Assembly (NCBI GenBank): GCA_017621495.1
Contig: JAGATB010000036.1
Location: forward strand, 1-64,000
DNA from: Clostridia bacterium
GTDB lineage: Bacteria > Bacillota > Clostridia > UMGS1810
Direction: 5' to 3'
Length of the DNA: 64,000 nt
The notes below the pieces were generated by a model. That model was not told the origin of the DNA. It saw only the letters and a program-made list of their open reading frames with translations, and did not search any database. This document shows, in pieces, positions 9,347-19,294 of this stretch. The position numbers and the translations under genes were made by a program. Each line of letters starts with the position of its first letter. The first letter of the stretch is position 1.

Positions 9347-10069
9347 ATGACCAAAAAGCAAAAAAGAAAACTTATTACTTATATCATAATGGCGGTAATT
9401 GCTGCGGCAGTATACTTTGCATCGCCGCAGCTTAAAGAAAGCACACAAATCCCCGGCTCAATAAGCGCTGAAAGCATAGCCGATGTATTGTCGGCAGTGC
9501 CGGAATTCAGCGGTGAGCCATATGTTGTCATAAATGATAACGAGCCATTTTTCACCGAAGATGACATGACGGATGAATCCTATGAGGAGTATGCTCCCAT
9601 GGATGAGCTGGAACGCTGTACTCATACCATGGCATGCATAGGCAGAGACCTTATGCCCACTGAAGAAAGGGGCAATATAGGCTATGTCAAGCCGTCGGGC
9701 TGGCAGGTGGCAAAATATGATTTTGTAGACGGCAAATACCTGTATAATCGTTGTCATCTGATAGGATTTCAGCTTACCGGTGAAAATGCCAACCGTGAAA
9801 ACTTAATTACAGGCACACGATATATGAATACAGAGGGCATGCTGCCCTTTGAAAACATGGTGGCAGATTATATAAAGGAAACCGATAACCACGTGCTATA
9901 CAGGGTTACACCTATTTTTGAGGAGGATAACCTTCTGGCTTCCGGAGTACTAATGGAGGCAAAGAGTGTAGAGGACGATGGCGAGGGTATATGCTTTAAT
10001 GTGTACTGCTATAATGTACAGCCGGGTGTAATTATTGATTACTCTACGGGAGAAAGCTTTTTTGAATAA
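9347..10069 (+). CDS. Membrane-anchored or secreted DNA/RNA non-specific endonuclease
   Basis: A 240-residue protein with a basic N-terminus and one membrane or signal helix (ITYIIMAVIAAAVYFA), so the enzyme acts outside the cell. The core resembles streptococcal EndA and related DNA-entry nucleases: NRCHLIGFQLTGENANRENL at about residues 134-153, then ITGTRYMN and GMLPFENMVADYI. The usual DRGH catalytic motif is here NRCH; the His is kept, while Asp and Gly are replaced. ATG 9347 has TGAGGA at good distance; the in-frame ATG 9332 does not. It starts 18 bases after polC, so it is probably in that operon. A role in nutrient scavenging or DNA uptake is inference. Confidence 0.85.
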   Translation: MTKKQKRKLITYIIMAVIAAAVYFASPQLKESTQIPGSISAESIADVLSAVPEFSGEPYVVINDNEPFFTEDDMTDESYEEYAPMDELERCTHTMACIGRDLMPTEERGNIGYVKPSGWQVAKYDFVDGKYLYNRCHLIGFQLTGENANRENLITGTRYMNTEGMLPFENMVADYIKETDNHVLYRVTPIFEEDNLLASGVLMEAKSVEDDGEGICFNVYCYNVQPGVIIDYSTGESFFE

Positions 10070-10081
10070 TCGGGTGATTGT

Positions 10082-11038
10082 ATGATTGATGAAAAGATAA
10101 TTGAAAGGCTCATGCCGGTGACTGATGAAGAAAAACTAATTCTTGAAGGCGACAGTGCCATAAACAAGGGTCTGTATATGGAAAATGAAGGCAGTGTCAT
10201 AAACAGCCGGAAATTGCTTGACAGCGGTAAGCTGATTACATTAAGACCACACACACGGTTTGCTGATTTTCCGGAGCATACCCATGATTTCGTGGAAGTG
10301 GTGTATATGGTCAAGGGCTCTACCACACATATCATAAACGGCAGGGAGATAGTCCTCAGAGAGGGAGAACTGCTGTTTTTGGGTCAGAGAGTACGCCAGT
10401 CTATAAAGAAAGCCGGTATGGAGGATATAGCGGTTAATTTCATAGTGCTTCCGGAATTCTTCAGCACCAGTCTGTCTGTGATGGGAGATGAAGATACCCC
10501 CCTTAAGCGGTTTATAGTGGACTGTCTGTGTGGTGGCAAGAGTGATTCGGGGTATCTGCACTTCAAAGTGGCGGATATTCTCCCTGTGCAAAATCTGGTG
10601 GAGAATTTAATCTGGACACTCATCAATGAAACTCATAATAAACGTATGACAAACAGGCTCACAATGGAGCTGTTGTTTTTGCAGCTTTTGAATTATACCG
10701 ATTATCTGGCACATGATACATATGAAGAAGAGATAATTGTAGAAATTCTGAGATATGTGGAAACCAATTATCAGACTGCATCTCTGGCTGAGATTTCTAA
10801 GCTGTTTCACCATGATGCATGCTGGCTGTCCAGAGAGATAAAACGCAAAACCGGTAAGAATTATATAGATTTGGTTCAGGAAAAACGTCTCTCACAGGCG
10901 GCGTTTTATCTTAAAAATACCAATATGAGGATATCTGATATTTCAGAGGCGGTGGGCTATGAGAATATAAGCTATTTTCACAGATTATTTGCTAAAAAAT
11001 ACTCCACTTCACCCAAAAAATACAGAGATGATAAATGA
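10082..11038 (+). CDS. AraC-family transcriptional regulator with cupin sensor domain
   Basis: A 318-residue regulator. Residues ~30-115 form a cupin-like sensor domain (FPEHTHDFVEVVYMVKGS, then GREIVLREGELLF). The last ~100 residues hold two helix-turn-helix motifs typical of AraC/XylS, including ISDISEAVGYENISYFHRLF near the C-terminus and the SPKKYR ending. It begins 12 bases after the nuclease gene with GGGTGAT before the ATG. The ligand and targets cannot be told from the sequence. Such regulators often respond to sugars, but no sugar genes are adjacent. Confidence 0.9.
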   Translation: MIDEKIIERLMPVTDEEKLILEGDSAINKGLYMENEGSVINSRKLLDSGKLITLRPHTRFADFPEHTHDFVEVVYMVKGSTTHIINGREIVLREGELLFLGQRVRQSIKKAGMEDIAVNFIVLPEFFSTSLSVMGDEDTPLKRFIVDCLCGGKSDSGYLHFKVADILPVQNLVENLIWTLINETHNKRMTNRLTMELLFLQLLNYTDYLAHDTYEEEIIVEILRYVETNYQTASLAEISKLFHHDACWLSREIKRKTGKNYIDLVQEKRLSQAAFYLKNTNMRISDISEAVGYENISYFHRLFAKKYSTSPKKYRDDK

Positions 11039-11063
11039 TTTATAAAAAAATTGGATAAAACTG

Positions 11064-11092
11064 TTTTCAAATGACTTAAAATGTGTTATACT
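11064..11092 (+). promoter_or_regulatory. Promoter of the DUF1846 gene
   Basis: TTTTCA (11064-11069), 17-bp spacer, TATACT (11087-11092), about 40 bases before the ATG. Confidence 0.55.
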
Positions 11093-11132
11093 GTTATTTA
11101 GTGTAAAAAATGTGCCGAGGTGGTAATTAGTT

Positions 11133-12617
11133 ATGAAAAAGGTTGGTTTTGATAATCAAAAATACTTGAGTATGCAGTCGGAGCAGATACGTAAGCGTAT
11201 TTCCTTCTTCGGAGGTAAGCTGTATCTGGAATTTGGCGGTAAGCTTTTTGATGACTTTCATGCTTCCAGAGTATTGCCGGGGTTTGAGCCCGACAGTAAA
11301 ATCAGGATGCTGCAGCAGCTTAAAGATGATGTGGAGATTGTTATCACCATAAGCTCTGAGGATATTGAAGCCAATAAAATGAGAGGCGACCTCGGTATCA
11401 CTTATGATGAAGATGTGCTGAGACTTATAGATACATTTCGTGAGATGGATTTATATGTTGGCAGTGTGGTACTTACCAGATACAACGGTCAAAGCGGAGC
11501 AAATGCATTTTTAAAACAGCTTGCGGCATTGGGCATACGCTGCTACTGCCATTACACTATAGCAGGCTACCCATCTGATGTACAGCACATAGTAAGCGAT
11601 GATGGCCTCGGTAAAAATGATTATATAGAAACTACCCGTTCACTTGTAGTGGTTACTGCTCCCGGTCCCGGCAGCGGCAAGATGGCTACATGCCTTAGCC
11701 AGCTTTACCACGACCACAAGAGAGGTATCACAGCAGGATATGCTAAATTTGAGACCTTCCCTGTGTGGAATATCCCCTTAAAGCATCCTGTGAATTTAGC
11801 ATATGAGGCGGCAACGGCGGATTTAAATGATGTCAATATGATAGACCCCTTCCATCTGGAAGCTTACGGTGAAACAGCCGTGAATTATAATCGTGATGTG
11901 GAGATTTTCCCTGTGCTTAATACCATATTTAAAATGATACAGGGTACATCACCATATAATTCACCTACAGATATGGGTGTAAATATGGCAGGTAACTGCA
12001 TAATAGATGATGATGTATGCTGTGAAGCATCCAAAAGGGAAATATTGAGAAGATATTATACCGCATGTGTAAACAAATACTGTGGCAAGTCCGACGGTAC
12101 CGACGTAACTAAGCTTGAAATACTCATGAATCAGGCAGGCATTACCTCCGACATATGCCCGGCAGTCTCCGCAGCACTTATCAAGGCAGAAAAGACAGGA
12201 AGCCCTGCAGGCGCTATGGTGCTCCCGGACGGCAAGGTAATTACCGGCAGGACATCAGACACCTTGGGTGCAGCTTCGGCTCTGCTGCTCAATGCCCTGA
12301 AATATCTGGCAGGTATAGAGGAGCACATAGACCTTATATCCTCAAGTGTGCTTGAGCCTATATGTGCACTAAAAACCGAAAATCTGAAACACAAAAACCC
12401 CCGTCTGCATACAGACGAGGTGCTCATAGCGCTTACCATCTCTGCAGTGGACAGCCCACATGCTAAGGCTGCCAGGGAGCAGCTGATGAATCTTAGCGGC
12501 AGTGATGCACATTTCTCCGTGATACTCAATGAATCCGATGAAATGCTCCTTAAAAGACTTGGCATCAATGTGAGCTGTGAGGCGCATTACGAAAACAAGA
12601 GATTATATCATAGATAG
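11133..12617 (+). CDS. DUF1846 family protein
   Basis: A 494-residue soluble protein matching the DUF1846 family by its start (KVGFDNQKYLSMQSEQIRKR) and by FGGKLFDDFHASRVLPGFEPD. It also has VVTAPGPGSGKMATCLSQLYHD, a P-loop-like GPGSGK at about residues 185-190. Members are widespread in Firmicutes and usually about 500 residues. Structures are known to me but no settled enzymatic role. It stands alone with its own promoter, and a palindromic repeat element follows the stop. Confidence 0.88.
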   Translation: MKKVGFDNQKYLSMQSEQIRKRISFFGGKLYLEFGGKLFDDFHASRVLPGFEPDSKIRMLQQLKDDVEIVITISSEDIEANKMRGDLGITYDEDVLRLIDTFREMDLYVGSVVLTRYNGQSGANAFLKQLAALGIRCYCHYTIAGYPSDVQHIVSDDGLGKNDYIETTRSLVVVTAPGPGSGKMATCLSQLYHDHKRGITAGYAKFETFPVWNIPLKHPVNLAYEAATADLNDVNMIDPFHLEAYGETAVNYNRDVEIFPVLNTIFKMIQGTSPYNSPTDMGVNMAGNCIIDDDVCCEASKREILRRYYTACVNKYCGKSDGTDVTKLEILMNQAGITSDICPAVSAALIKAEKTGSPAGAMVLPDGKVITGRTSDTLGAASALLLNALKYLAGIEEHIDLISSSVLEPICALKTENLKHKNPRLHTDEVLIALTISAVDSPHAKAAREQLMNLSGSDAHFSVILNESDEMLLKRLGINVSCEAHYENKRLYHR

Positions 12618-12628
12618 AATACACATAG

Positions 12629-12760
12629 GCTGTAAAAAGGTCGAAATTACGGTTCGTCGGAAACCGCCGAACCCTACGGTTGGTGTATAACAAAGCAAAT
12701 TATCCAACATATTGTAGGGAATGGCGCTTGTCGACATTCCGAAACGGACTTTTTTACAGC
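12629..12760. repeat. 132-bp MITE-like palindromic element
   Basis: Ends are near-perfect 14-bp inverted repeats (12629-12642 GCTGTAAAAAGGTC; 12747-12760 its complement with one change). Inside are two TGTAGGG-type hairpins in opposite orientation: stem GGTTCG/CGAACC (12651-12673) and stem GGAATG/CATTCC (12718-12740). No open frame is present. The TTTTTTACAGC end could also terminate transcription of the upstream gene. I see no clear target-site duplication. Confidence 0.65.
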
Positions 12761-12803
12761 TTCCTTTAATTTGTAAACAAATTATAAAATTACAAAATTC
12801 ATG

Positions 12804-12833
12804 TTGAATTTACCTATCAATATATGGTACAAT
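12804..12833 (+). promoter_or_regulatory. Promoter of clpE-like gene
   Basis: TTGAAT (12804-12809), 18-bp spacer, TACAAT (12828-12833). I see no CtsR-type direct heptad repeat nearby, so heat-shock control by CtsR is not supported here. Confidence 0.5.
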
Positions 12834-12885
12834 ACAAGATAGTATTTTTAGAAATAATTACATTAAATAGAAGAGGTAAAGCAGA

Positions 12886-15141
12886 ATGAAAGTATGCTCA
12901 ATTTGTAAGAAAAATCCGGCAGTGGTATTTGTATCACGCAGTGACGGTACCAAGATGATAAATGAAGGCTATTGCCTTCCCTGTGCCATAAAGCAGAACA
13001 TCACCCCTGTCAAACAGCTTGCTGAGCAGTTTGGTATGGAGCCTTCGGATATTGAGGGTATGGTAGCGGGATTTAATGATTTCTTGGAGAATGGCGATTT
13101 TAATGAAGCCTTTGAGGATTTGATGGGCGGCGGCAATCTTATGATGCCTGTGCAAAGCCCCGATGACGGCGAGAGAATACCCATTAAAGACAACCAGATA
13201 AAAAAAGGTATTAAAAATCAGCAGAAAAAGAAAAAATGCTTAAATAACTTTGGTGTAAACCTTACCGAAAAGGCAAAGCAATCTCTCCTCGACCGTGTAA
13301 TCGGCAGGGAAAAAGAGATAGACCGTGCCATACAGATACTTAACCGACGTATGAAAAACAACCCCGTGCTCCTGGGTGCACCCGGAGTAGGTAAGACAGC
13401 AGTAGCAGAGGGCATAGCTCAGAGAATTGCCGATGGTGATGTGCCGGAGAGACTTCAGGATGCTCAGGTGTATCTCATAGACTTATCGGGTGTTGTGGCA
13501 GGTACTCAGTATAGAGGTCAGTTTGAAAGCCGTCTTAAAAATATAATAGAAGAAGCCCGTCAGGACAATACTATATTGGTAATCGATGAGATTCACTCCA
13601 TAGTGAGTGCAGGCGATGCCGATGGTGCCATGAATGCCGCCAATATATTAAAACCTGCCCTGGCGAAGGGTGAGATACAGGTGATAGGTGCTACTACACT
13701 GGATGAATACCGCAAATATATAGAAAAGGATGCAGCCTTGGAGAGAAGGTTCCAGCCTGTAATGCTTGATGAACCCTCTGTAGAGGAAACTATTGAAATC
13801 CTTTTGGGTACCAAGGACTATTATGAGGATTTTCATAATATAACCATAGATGAAGCTACCATAAGAGAAGCGGTTGTGCTTGCAGGCAAGTATATTAATG
13901 ACAGATTCTTCCCTGATAAGGCTATAGATGTTATAGATGAAGCGGCTTCCAGACTAAATATGGATAATCCGTACACTAAGAATATCATCAAAACAAATGC
14001 CCAATTACAGCTGGTAATCGAGAAGCTCAACCAATTGGAGGAGGAAGAAACCGACCAGCCTCAGTATGAGGAGATTGCTAAGCTCAAGGGTGAAAAGTGC
14101 CGCTTGGAAGGTGAACGTGCCGGACTGAGAGCACGTCAGAAGGAAACCCACATAACCATAGAGGACATAGCCAAGGTTATAGAGCTGTGGACCGGTATAC
14201 CGGTAAGGAACATCACCGAGACAGACAAACAGAAGCTCCTCAATCTGGAGGAACGCCTCCATGAGAGAGTTATAGGGCAGGATAGGGCAGTGAAGGCTGT
14301 ATCACGTGCAGTACGACGCAACCGTGCCCTCAAGCTCACCAAGAAAAGACCTGTATCCTTTATATTTGTAGGTCCCACCGGCGTAGGTAAGACCGAGCTT
14401 GTCAAGACTTTGGCAGAGAGCCTTTTTGATGATGAACGTTCCCTTATTCGTATGGACATGAGCGAATATATGGAGAAACACTCTGTTGCCAAAATTACAG
14501 GTTCACCTCCGGGATACGTGGGCTACGATGACGGCGGACAGCTTACGGAAAAGGTACGCAGAAGACCCTATTCGGTAATCCTGCTGGATGAGATAGAGAA
14601 GGCTCACGCAGATGTATTTAACATACTGCTTCAGATACTTGATGACGGCAGAATAACCGACTCCCATGGCAAGACGGTAAACTTTGAAAATACTATCATA
14701 ATAATGACAAGCAACGCAGGCACAAGTGTTGGCTCTGCATCCGCTATGGGATTTCTGGGCGGCGGAGACGGTATAAGTGCCAAGATTGAGCAGTCACTCA
14801 AAGAGATATTCCGTCCGGAGTTTTTGAATCGTGTGGATGAGGTTATAGAGTTTAGTGCACTCAATAAGGATGAGCTTGTAAGGATTGCTTCACTCATGCT
14901 TAAGGATATGGTATCAGAGCTTAAATCTATGGGAATTGAATTTAAGATTACAGACGCTGCAAAGGAGTTGCTCGTAGACAGGGGCTACAGCCCACGCTAC
15001 GGTGCCAGACCTATCCGCAGGGAAATACAGACATCAATCGAGGATGCGGTTTCTACACTTCTGCTGTCTGAGGCGGTGTCTGCCGGAGGTACTGTGGCAG
15101 TGGATGTGATAAACGGCGATATAGAGGTTTTCGTTGAATAA
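12886..15141 (+). CDS. clpE: ClpE-like AAA+ ATPase, Clp protease ATP-binding subunit
   Basis: A two-ring-domain Hsp100 unfoldase expected to feed substrates to ClpP. The 751-residue protein starts with a C4 zinc finger (CSICKK ... CLPCAI, residues 4-31), the mark of ClpE rather than ClpC. AAA1 has Walker [11 protein letters not shown] near 163 and Walker [10 protein letters not shown] short coiled-coil middle region (~380-420) follows. AAA2 has [11 protein letters not shown] near 496, [11 protein letters not shown] and the sensor region [10 protein letters not shown], then the C-terminal ClpB_D2-small domain. The ATG follows AGAGGT. The symbol is by architecture; ClpC-like naming is the alternative. 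Confidence 0.88.
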   Translation: MKVCSICKKNPAVVFVSRSDGTKMINEGYCLPCAIKQNITPVKQLAEQFGMEPSDIEGMVAGFNDFLENGDFNEAFEDLMGGGNLMMPVQSPDDGERIPIKDNQIKKGIKNQQKKKKCLNNFGVNLTEKAKQSLLDRVIGREKEIDRAIQILNRRMKNNPVLLGAPGVGKTAVAEGIAQRIADGDVPERLQDAQVYLIDLSGVVAGTQYRGQFESRLKNIIEEARQDNTILVIDEIHSIVSAGDADGAMNAANILKPALAKGEIQVIGATTLDEYRKYIEKDAALERRFQPVMLDEPSVEETIEILLGTKDYYEDFHNITIDEATIREAVVLAGKYINDRFFPDKAIDVIDEAASRLNMDNPYTKNIIKTNAQLQLVIEKLNQLEEEETDQPQYEEIAKLKGEKCRLEGERAGLRARQKETHITIEDIAKVIELWTGIPVRNITETDKQKLLNLEERLHERVIGQDRAVKAVSRAVRRNRALKLTKKRPVSFIFVGPTGVGKTELVKTLAESLFDDERSLIRMDMSEYMEKHSVAKITGSPPGYVGYDDGGQLTEKVRRRPYSVILLDEIEKAHADVFNILLQILDDGRITDSHGKTVNFENTIIIMTSNAGTSVGSASAMGFLGGGDGISAKIEQSLKEIFRPEFLNRVDEVIEFSALNKDELVRIASLMLKDMVSELKSMGIEFKITDAAKELLVDRGYSPRYGARPIRREIQTSIEDAVSTLLLSEAVSAGGTVAVDVINGDIEVFVE

Positions 15142-15152
15142 GGAGTAATGAA

Positions 15153-15845
15153 ATGAAAAAATCAATTATTTGCTTGGTATTGACACTTGTGATGACTTTA
15201 GCGTTGAGCTCATGTTCAGAGACAGAGGGCGAGTACAAGATTAATGATAATGTCAAAATTGTGCTCAATGATGAAAGTGTTACCGAAATTACAGACACGG
15301 GAAGTGACTCTACGTCTATTCGCAAAAAAAATGTAAAGGTAAAGTTTGAGCTTGAAGAGGGCGGAGCCTTCGTCATGGAGCTCTACCCGGAATACGCCCC
15401 GGATACTGTAAAGAACTTTCTCAATTTGGTGCATGATGAATTCTACAGCGGTATTACCTTTCACAGAGTGATACCGGGATTTATGGCTCAGGCAGGGGAC
15501 CCGGAGGGCACAGGCATGGGCGGCTCCGAAGAGAAGATAAAAGGAGAATTTGCCTCCAACGGCTATGACAAAAATACCTTAAAGCATGAGCGTGGTACGG
15601 TGTCTATGGCGAGAACCAACGACCCGGACAGTGCTTCCAGCCAGTTTTTTATATGCTTTGAGGAAGCACCTCATCTGGACGGTGAGTACGCAGCCTTCGG
15701 CAAGGTGGTCTACGGTATGAGAAATGTAGACAAGATAGCCGAGTCGGCTGTGGATGAAAATGATAAACCTCTCATAGATGTGGTGATTAAATCCGCAAAA
15801 ATAATCTCCGATTCGGAGTTTAAAAAATATCCTAAAGAAGACTAA
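15153..15845 (+). CDS. Lipoprotein peptidyl-prolyl isomerase, cyclophilin type
   Basis: A 230-residue cyclophilin with a lipoprotein signal peptide. The hydrophobic stretch ends in LSSC with the lipidated Cys at residue 21, so it acts on the outer face of the membrane on exported proteins. The cyclophilin domain covers about residues 65-225 with FHRVIPGFMAQAGDPEGTGMGG and SQFFICF, which hold the usual catalytic Arg, Phe and Gln. It starts 11 bases after clpE and lies 16 bases before a second cyclophilin gene, so the three probably form one operon. Confidence 0.92.
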   Translation: MKKSIICLVLTLVMTLALSSCSETEGEYKINDNVKIVLNDESVTEITDTGSDSTSIRKKNVKVKFELEEGGAFVMELYPEYAPDTVKNFLNLVHDEFYSGITFHRVIPGFMAQAGDPEGTGMGGSEEKIKGEFASNGYDKNTLKHERGTVSMARTNDPDSASSQFFICFEEAPHLDGEYAAFGKVVYGMRNVDKIAESAVDENDKPLIDVVIKSAKIISDSEFKKYPKED

Positions 15846-15861
15846 GAAAGGACACAATGAA

Positions 15862-16347
15862 ATGAACACAAAGATTAAATTTGAAATGGAAAACGGCGGC
15901 GAGTTCATAGCAGAGCTCTATCCCGAATATGCTCCCGCCACAGTGGAAAACTTTGTAAACTTAGTGGAGGAAGGCTTCTATGACGGTCTGATATTTCACC
16001 GTGTAATTGCAGGCTTTATGGCTCAGGGCGGTGACCCGGAGGGTACCGGCATGGGCGGCTCGGGAGTTAATATCCCCGGTGAGTTTGCTTCCAACGGCTT
16101 CGGTGCCAATACCCTCAGGCACGAGAGAGGTACACTCTCCATGGCAAGAGCTATGGACAAGGACAGTGCTTCCAGTCAGTTCTTCATTTGCTTTGGAGAT
16201 ACACCGCATCTGGACGGTGATTATGCGGCTTTCGGTAAAGTAATAGAGGGTATGGAAGTGGTGGACGCCATGGCAGACGTGCCCACAAATTACATGGACA
16301 AGCCCTTAGAGCCCATCGTAATGAAAGCCGTTACAGTGGTTGATTAA
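15862..16347 (+). CDS. Cytoplasmic peptidyl-prolyl isomerase, cyclophilin type
   Basis: A 161-residue, single-domain cyclophilin without a signal peptide, so cytoplasmic. It has FHRVIAGFMAQGGDPEGTGMGG, MARAMDKDSASSQFFICFGD and the C-terminal MEVVDAM. It is closely similar to the domain of the preceding lipoprotein, suggesting a tandem duplication in which one copy gained or lost an export signal. ATG 15862 follows GAAAGGACA. A weak hairpin follows the stop. Confidence 0.93.
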   Translation: MNTKIKFEMENGGEFIAELYPEYAPATVENFVNLVEEGFYDGLIFHRVIAGFMAQGGDPEGTGMGGSGVNIPGEFASNGFGANTLRHERGTLSMARAMDKDSASSQFFICFGDTPHLDGDYAAFGKVIEGMEVVDAMADVPTNYMDKPLEPIVMKAVTVVD

Positions 16348-16422
16348 TATATAATGGTTAAAATAACCAATACTAAATCGTAAAACATTTTTAAAATTAT
16401 CGCAAATTTTTTAAAATATATA

Positions 16423-16451
16423 TTGCATAAATTTGGATTTTATAGTAAAAT
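16423..16451 (+). promoter_or_regulatory. Promoter of gap
   Basis: TTGCAT (16423-16428), 17-bp spacer, TAAAAT (16446-16451) in a very AT-rich stretch, with a strong AAGGAGG further down before the gap ATG. This fits a highly expressed gene. Confidence 0.6.
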
Positions 16452-16503
16452 ATACTCATGGTGTAAATTTAAATTTATATAAATTCTAAGGAGGAATTTC
16501 AAA

Positions 16504-17517
16504 ATGGCAGTTAAAGTTGCTATTAACGGTTTCGGCCGTATCGGTCATCTCGCTTTCAGACAGATGTTTGGCGCAGAAGGCTATGAAGTTGTTGCTATCA
16601 ACGACTTAACAGATCCCAAAATGCTTGCACACTTATTAAAGTATGACTCTTCACAGGGCAGATATGACGGACACACCGTTGTTGCCGGTGATGACAGCAT
16701 CACAGTAGATGGCAAGGAAATAAAAATCTATGCTATTAAAGACGCTAAGGAATGCCCCTGGGGCGAGCTTGGTGTAGACGTTGTTCTTGAGTGCACAGGT
16801 TTCTACTGCTCCAAGGATAAGTCACAGGCTCATATAGATGCAGGTGCTAAGAAGGTTGTTATTTCTGCTCCTGCTGGCAATGACCTCAAGACAGTTGTTT
16901 TCGGTGTTAACGAAGGTACTCTTTCTGCAGATGATACTATCATCTCCGCAGCTTCCTGCACCACAAACTGCTTAGCTCCCATGGCTAAAGCTTTAAATGA
17001 CTTCGCTCCCATCCAGTCCGGTATCATGGCTACAATCCATGCTTACACAGGCGACCAGATGATTCTTGACGGTCCCCACAGAAAGGGCGACTTAAGAAGA
17101 GCAAGAGCAGGTGCGGTTAACATAGTTCCTAACTCTACAGGTGCTGCTAAGGCTATAGGCCTTGTTATCCCCGAGCTCAACGGTAAGCTCATCGGTGCTG
17201 CTCAGAGAGTTCCTGTTCCCACAGGTTCTACTACTATCCTTACAGCTGTTGTTAAGGGCGCAGATATCACAGTTGATGGTATCAATGCTGCTATGAAGGC
17301 TGCTGCTTCTGCTTCCTTCGGTTACAACGAAGACCAGATCGTATCTTCCGATATCGTTGGTATCACATACGGTTCACTCTTCGATGCTACTCAGACAATG
17401 GTTGCTAAGATTGCAGATGATCTCTATGAAGTACAGGTTGTTTCCTGGTACGACAACGAGAACTCTTACACAAGCCAGATGGTAAGAACAATCAAGTACT
17501 TTGCAGAGCTTGCATAA
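16504..17517 (+). CDS. gap: Glyceraldehyde-3-phosphate dehydrogenase, type I
   Basis: The glycolytic enzyme that oxidises glyceraldehyde 3-phosphate with NAD. The 337-residue protein has the NAD-binding start [13 protein letters not shown], the catalytic [10 protein letters not shown] with Cys near residue 151, [16 protein letters not shown], and [12 protein letters not shown] at the C-terminus. Codon choice is noticeably more selective than in neighbours (many GCT, GTT and ACA codons), as expected for a very highly expressed gene. A strong rho-independent terminator follows, so the gene is monocistronic. Confidence 0.98.
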   Translation: MAVKVAINGFGRIGHLAFRQMFGAEGYEVVAINDLTDPKMLAHLLKYDSSQGRYDGHTVVAGDDSITVDGKEIKIYAIKDAKECPWGELGVDVVLECTGFYCSKDKSQAHIDAGAKKVVISAPAGNDLKTVVFGVNEGTLSADDTIISAASCTTNCLAPMAKALNDFAPIQSGIMATIHAYTGDQMILDGPHRKGDLRRARAGAVNIVPNSTGAAKAIGLVIPELNGKLIGAAQRVPVPTGSTTILTAVVKGADITVDGINAAMKAAASASFGYNEDQIVSSDIVGITYGSLFDATQTMVAKIADDLYEVQVVSWYDNENSYTSQMVRTIKYFAELA

Positions 17518-17540
17518 TTGATTGGTTATAGTTAAATTTT

Positions 17541-17575
17541 AAAGGCGATTGTTTTTAAAACAATCGCCTTTAATT
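17541..17575. terminator. Terminator between gap and the WG-repeat gene
   Basis: AAAGGCGATTGTTTT (17541-17555) pairs perfectly with AAAACAATCGCCTTT (17557-17571). The symmetrical arms and flanking A/T runs make it usable from both convergent genes. Confidence 0.9.
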
Positions 17576-17587
17576 TATATCATGCTA

Positions 17588-19066
17588 TTAATCTTCGTCT
17601 TCGTCCTCGTCGAAGTTGTAGTTGTATTCCATTGCACTGTAGGTCTCTAAAGCATCAAATGTATCCTTAAATACAGATTTACCTTTCTTGTTGATAACGA
17701 AGTATTCATCATCGTCACTGTTGTCATCATCACCGGTGCATACCAGTGCATATCCGTCATCGTGGAAAGAGGATGCATATTTAAATTCAGGGTCAATTAC
17801 CCATTTTCCCTTCTTGTTGATGAAGCCCCATTCATCTCCGTCTTTTACTGCTGCTACACCGTCCTTGTTAAAGCTGCGTGCGGAGGTGAAGTCTGCGTCT
17901 ATAACCATCTCGCCCTTTTTGTTGATGTAGCCGTAATCATCGTCTGCATCTTCTTTAACATAAGCCAGTCCATTGGAGAAGCTGCTTGCTTCCACGTAGT
18001 CATCGTCTATAACCATCTTGCCCTTTTTGTTGATGTAACCGTACTTGGAGCCGTCTTTAACCAGTGCCAGTCCGTCCTCTGTAAATGAATATGCATCAGC
18101 GTATTCGTTTTCGATTACCCATTCGCCTTTCTTGTTGATATAGCCCCACTCGCCGTCGTCACACGCTGCAGCCAGACCGTTATCTGCGAAGTGATATAAT
18201 GATGAATATTTTCTCTTTACTTTCCAGTCGCCCTTCTTGTTGATAAAGCCGTATTTGCCGTTTTTGGATGCTATTGCCAGACCGTCAACAAATTCGCCTG
18301 CACTGTCAAAGTCAGGTTCGATTACCCATTTACCTTTTTTGTTGATATAGCCCCATTCATCGTCTTCGTCTTCCTTAGCAGGAGCAACACCGTCTACGAA
18401 ATTGCCTACCGAGTAGAAAGAAGGCTTGATTACCCATTTGCCGTTCTTGTTCATGAAGCCCCATTCATCGTCTTCACATACCGGGAGCAGGCCCTCGCTG
18501 AAGTACTGATATACAGCGCTTTGTGATAATTCATCGTCGGATACTTCCTTGCCCTTCTTATCACGGAGCATGGTTACCATTTCAGCACCGTCATCGGTCT
18601 TTTCCCATTCGCCGGCTACTATTCTGCCTTCTCCTACGAAGCCTATGGCATCATAATCAGCATCAATTATAACCTTACCTTTTTCATTGATAATACCGTA
18701 TTTGTACTTAGTCTGTTTGCTGCCCCAACGGGTTTCGTATTCTTCCTTTTCGCCAAAGATGAGCATACCGTCATCAAAGAGGTTTTCTGCTTCGTCTTTG
18801 CTTGAACCGGAGAAGATACCCTTAAACAGCAGCACAACGATAATTATAGCCGCTACAGCAGCCACTGCCATGATAATCTTCTTTTTATTATCCTGATTGC
18901 CATCTGTGCCCTGTGAAGGATAGTACTCGTTCATGGGAGCACTGTAGACAGGCTGCTGAGGAGCGCCTGCAGGATTAAAGTTCTGCTGAGGTGCACCGGC
19001 AGGATTAGGATTCTGCTGAGGCTGTTCCGGATTACCGGAAAAGTTGTTGTTTTCAAATTCGGACAT
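17588..19066 (-). CDS. WG-repeat membrane protein
   Basis: A 492-residue protein with a Pro/Gln/Asn-rich N-terminus (residues 1-60), one membrane helix (~65-83, IIMAVAAVAAIIIVVLLF), and about nine WG repeats of the form WGYINKKGKWVI filling the rest. The C-terminus is very acidic. The layout puts the N-terminus in the cytoplasm and the repeats outside. WG-repeat proteins are common in Clostridia and Bacteroidetes, and their role is mostly unknown. The repeats are nearly identical at DNA level over the NKKGK coding stretch, pointing to recent repeat expansion. It is encoded opposite to its neighbours. Confidence 0.9.
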   Translation of the reverse strand: MSEFENNNFSGNPEQPQQNPNPAGAPQQNFNPAGAPQQPVYSAPMNEYYPSQGTDGNQDNKKKIIMAVAAVAAIIIVVLLFKGIFSGSSKDEAENLFDDGMLIFGEKEEYETRWGSKQTKYKYGIINEKGKVIIDADYDAIGFVGEGRIVAGEWEKTDDGAEMVTMLRDKKGKEVSDDELSQSAVYQYFSEGLLPVCEDDEWGFMNKNGKWVIKPSFYSVGNFVDGVAPAKEDEDDEWGYINKKGKWVIEPDFDSAGEFVDGLAIASKNGKYGFINKKGDWKVKRKYSSLYHFADNGLAAACDDGEWGYINKKGEWVIENEYADAYSFTEDGLALVKDGSKYGYINKKGKMVIDDDYVEASSFSNGLAYVKEDADDDYGYINKKGEMVIDADFTSARSFNKDGVAAVKDGDEWGFINKKGKWVIDPEFKYASSFHDDGYALVCTGDDDNSDDDEYFVINKKGKSVFKDTFDALETYSAMEYNYNFDEDEDED

Positions 19067-19206
19067 ATTAATATCCCCCTTCTAATATATAATTTAAGCA
19101 ATTCAAGTTTAGCATATATTATGCGCCATGTCAAGTATTTCAATGAGAATGATGTCAAATTTTGTTATTTATAATTGTAAGGTATGGGGGTTTTTGTGTA
19201 AATATA

Positions 19207-19235
19207 TTGAATTTTTTGCAGGATTATGTTATACT
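19207..19235 (+). promoter_or_regulatory. Promoter of the diguanylate cyclase gene
   Basis: TTGAAT (19207-19212), 17-bp spacer, TATACT (19230-19235). I found no cyclic-di-GMP riboswitch in the ~55-base leader. Confidence 0.6.
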
Positions 19236-19294
19236 GTAAAATGAAAGATTTTGCACCTTGGTGACATCACAATAATTGATTAGGGGTGTAGTAT

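Noticed and set aside
12886..15141. ClpC with CtsR control
   Set aside because: The protein starts with a zinc finger rather than the Clp_N repeats of ClpC, and no CtsR heptad repeat is seen in the promoter.
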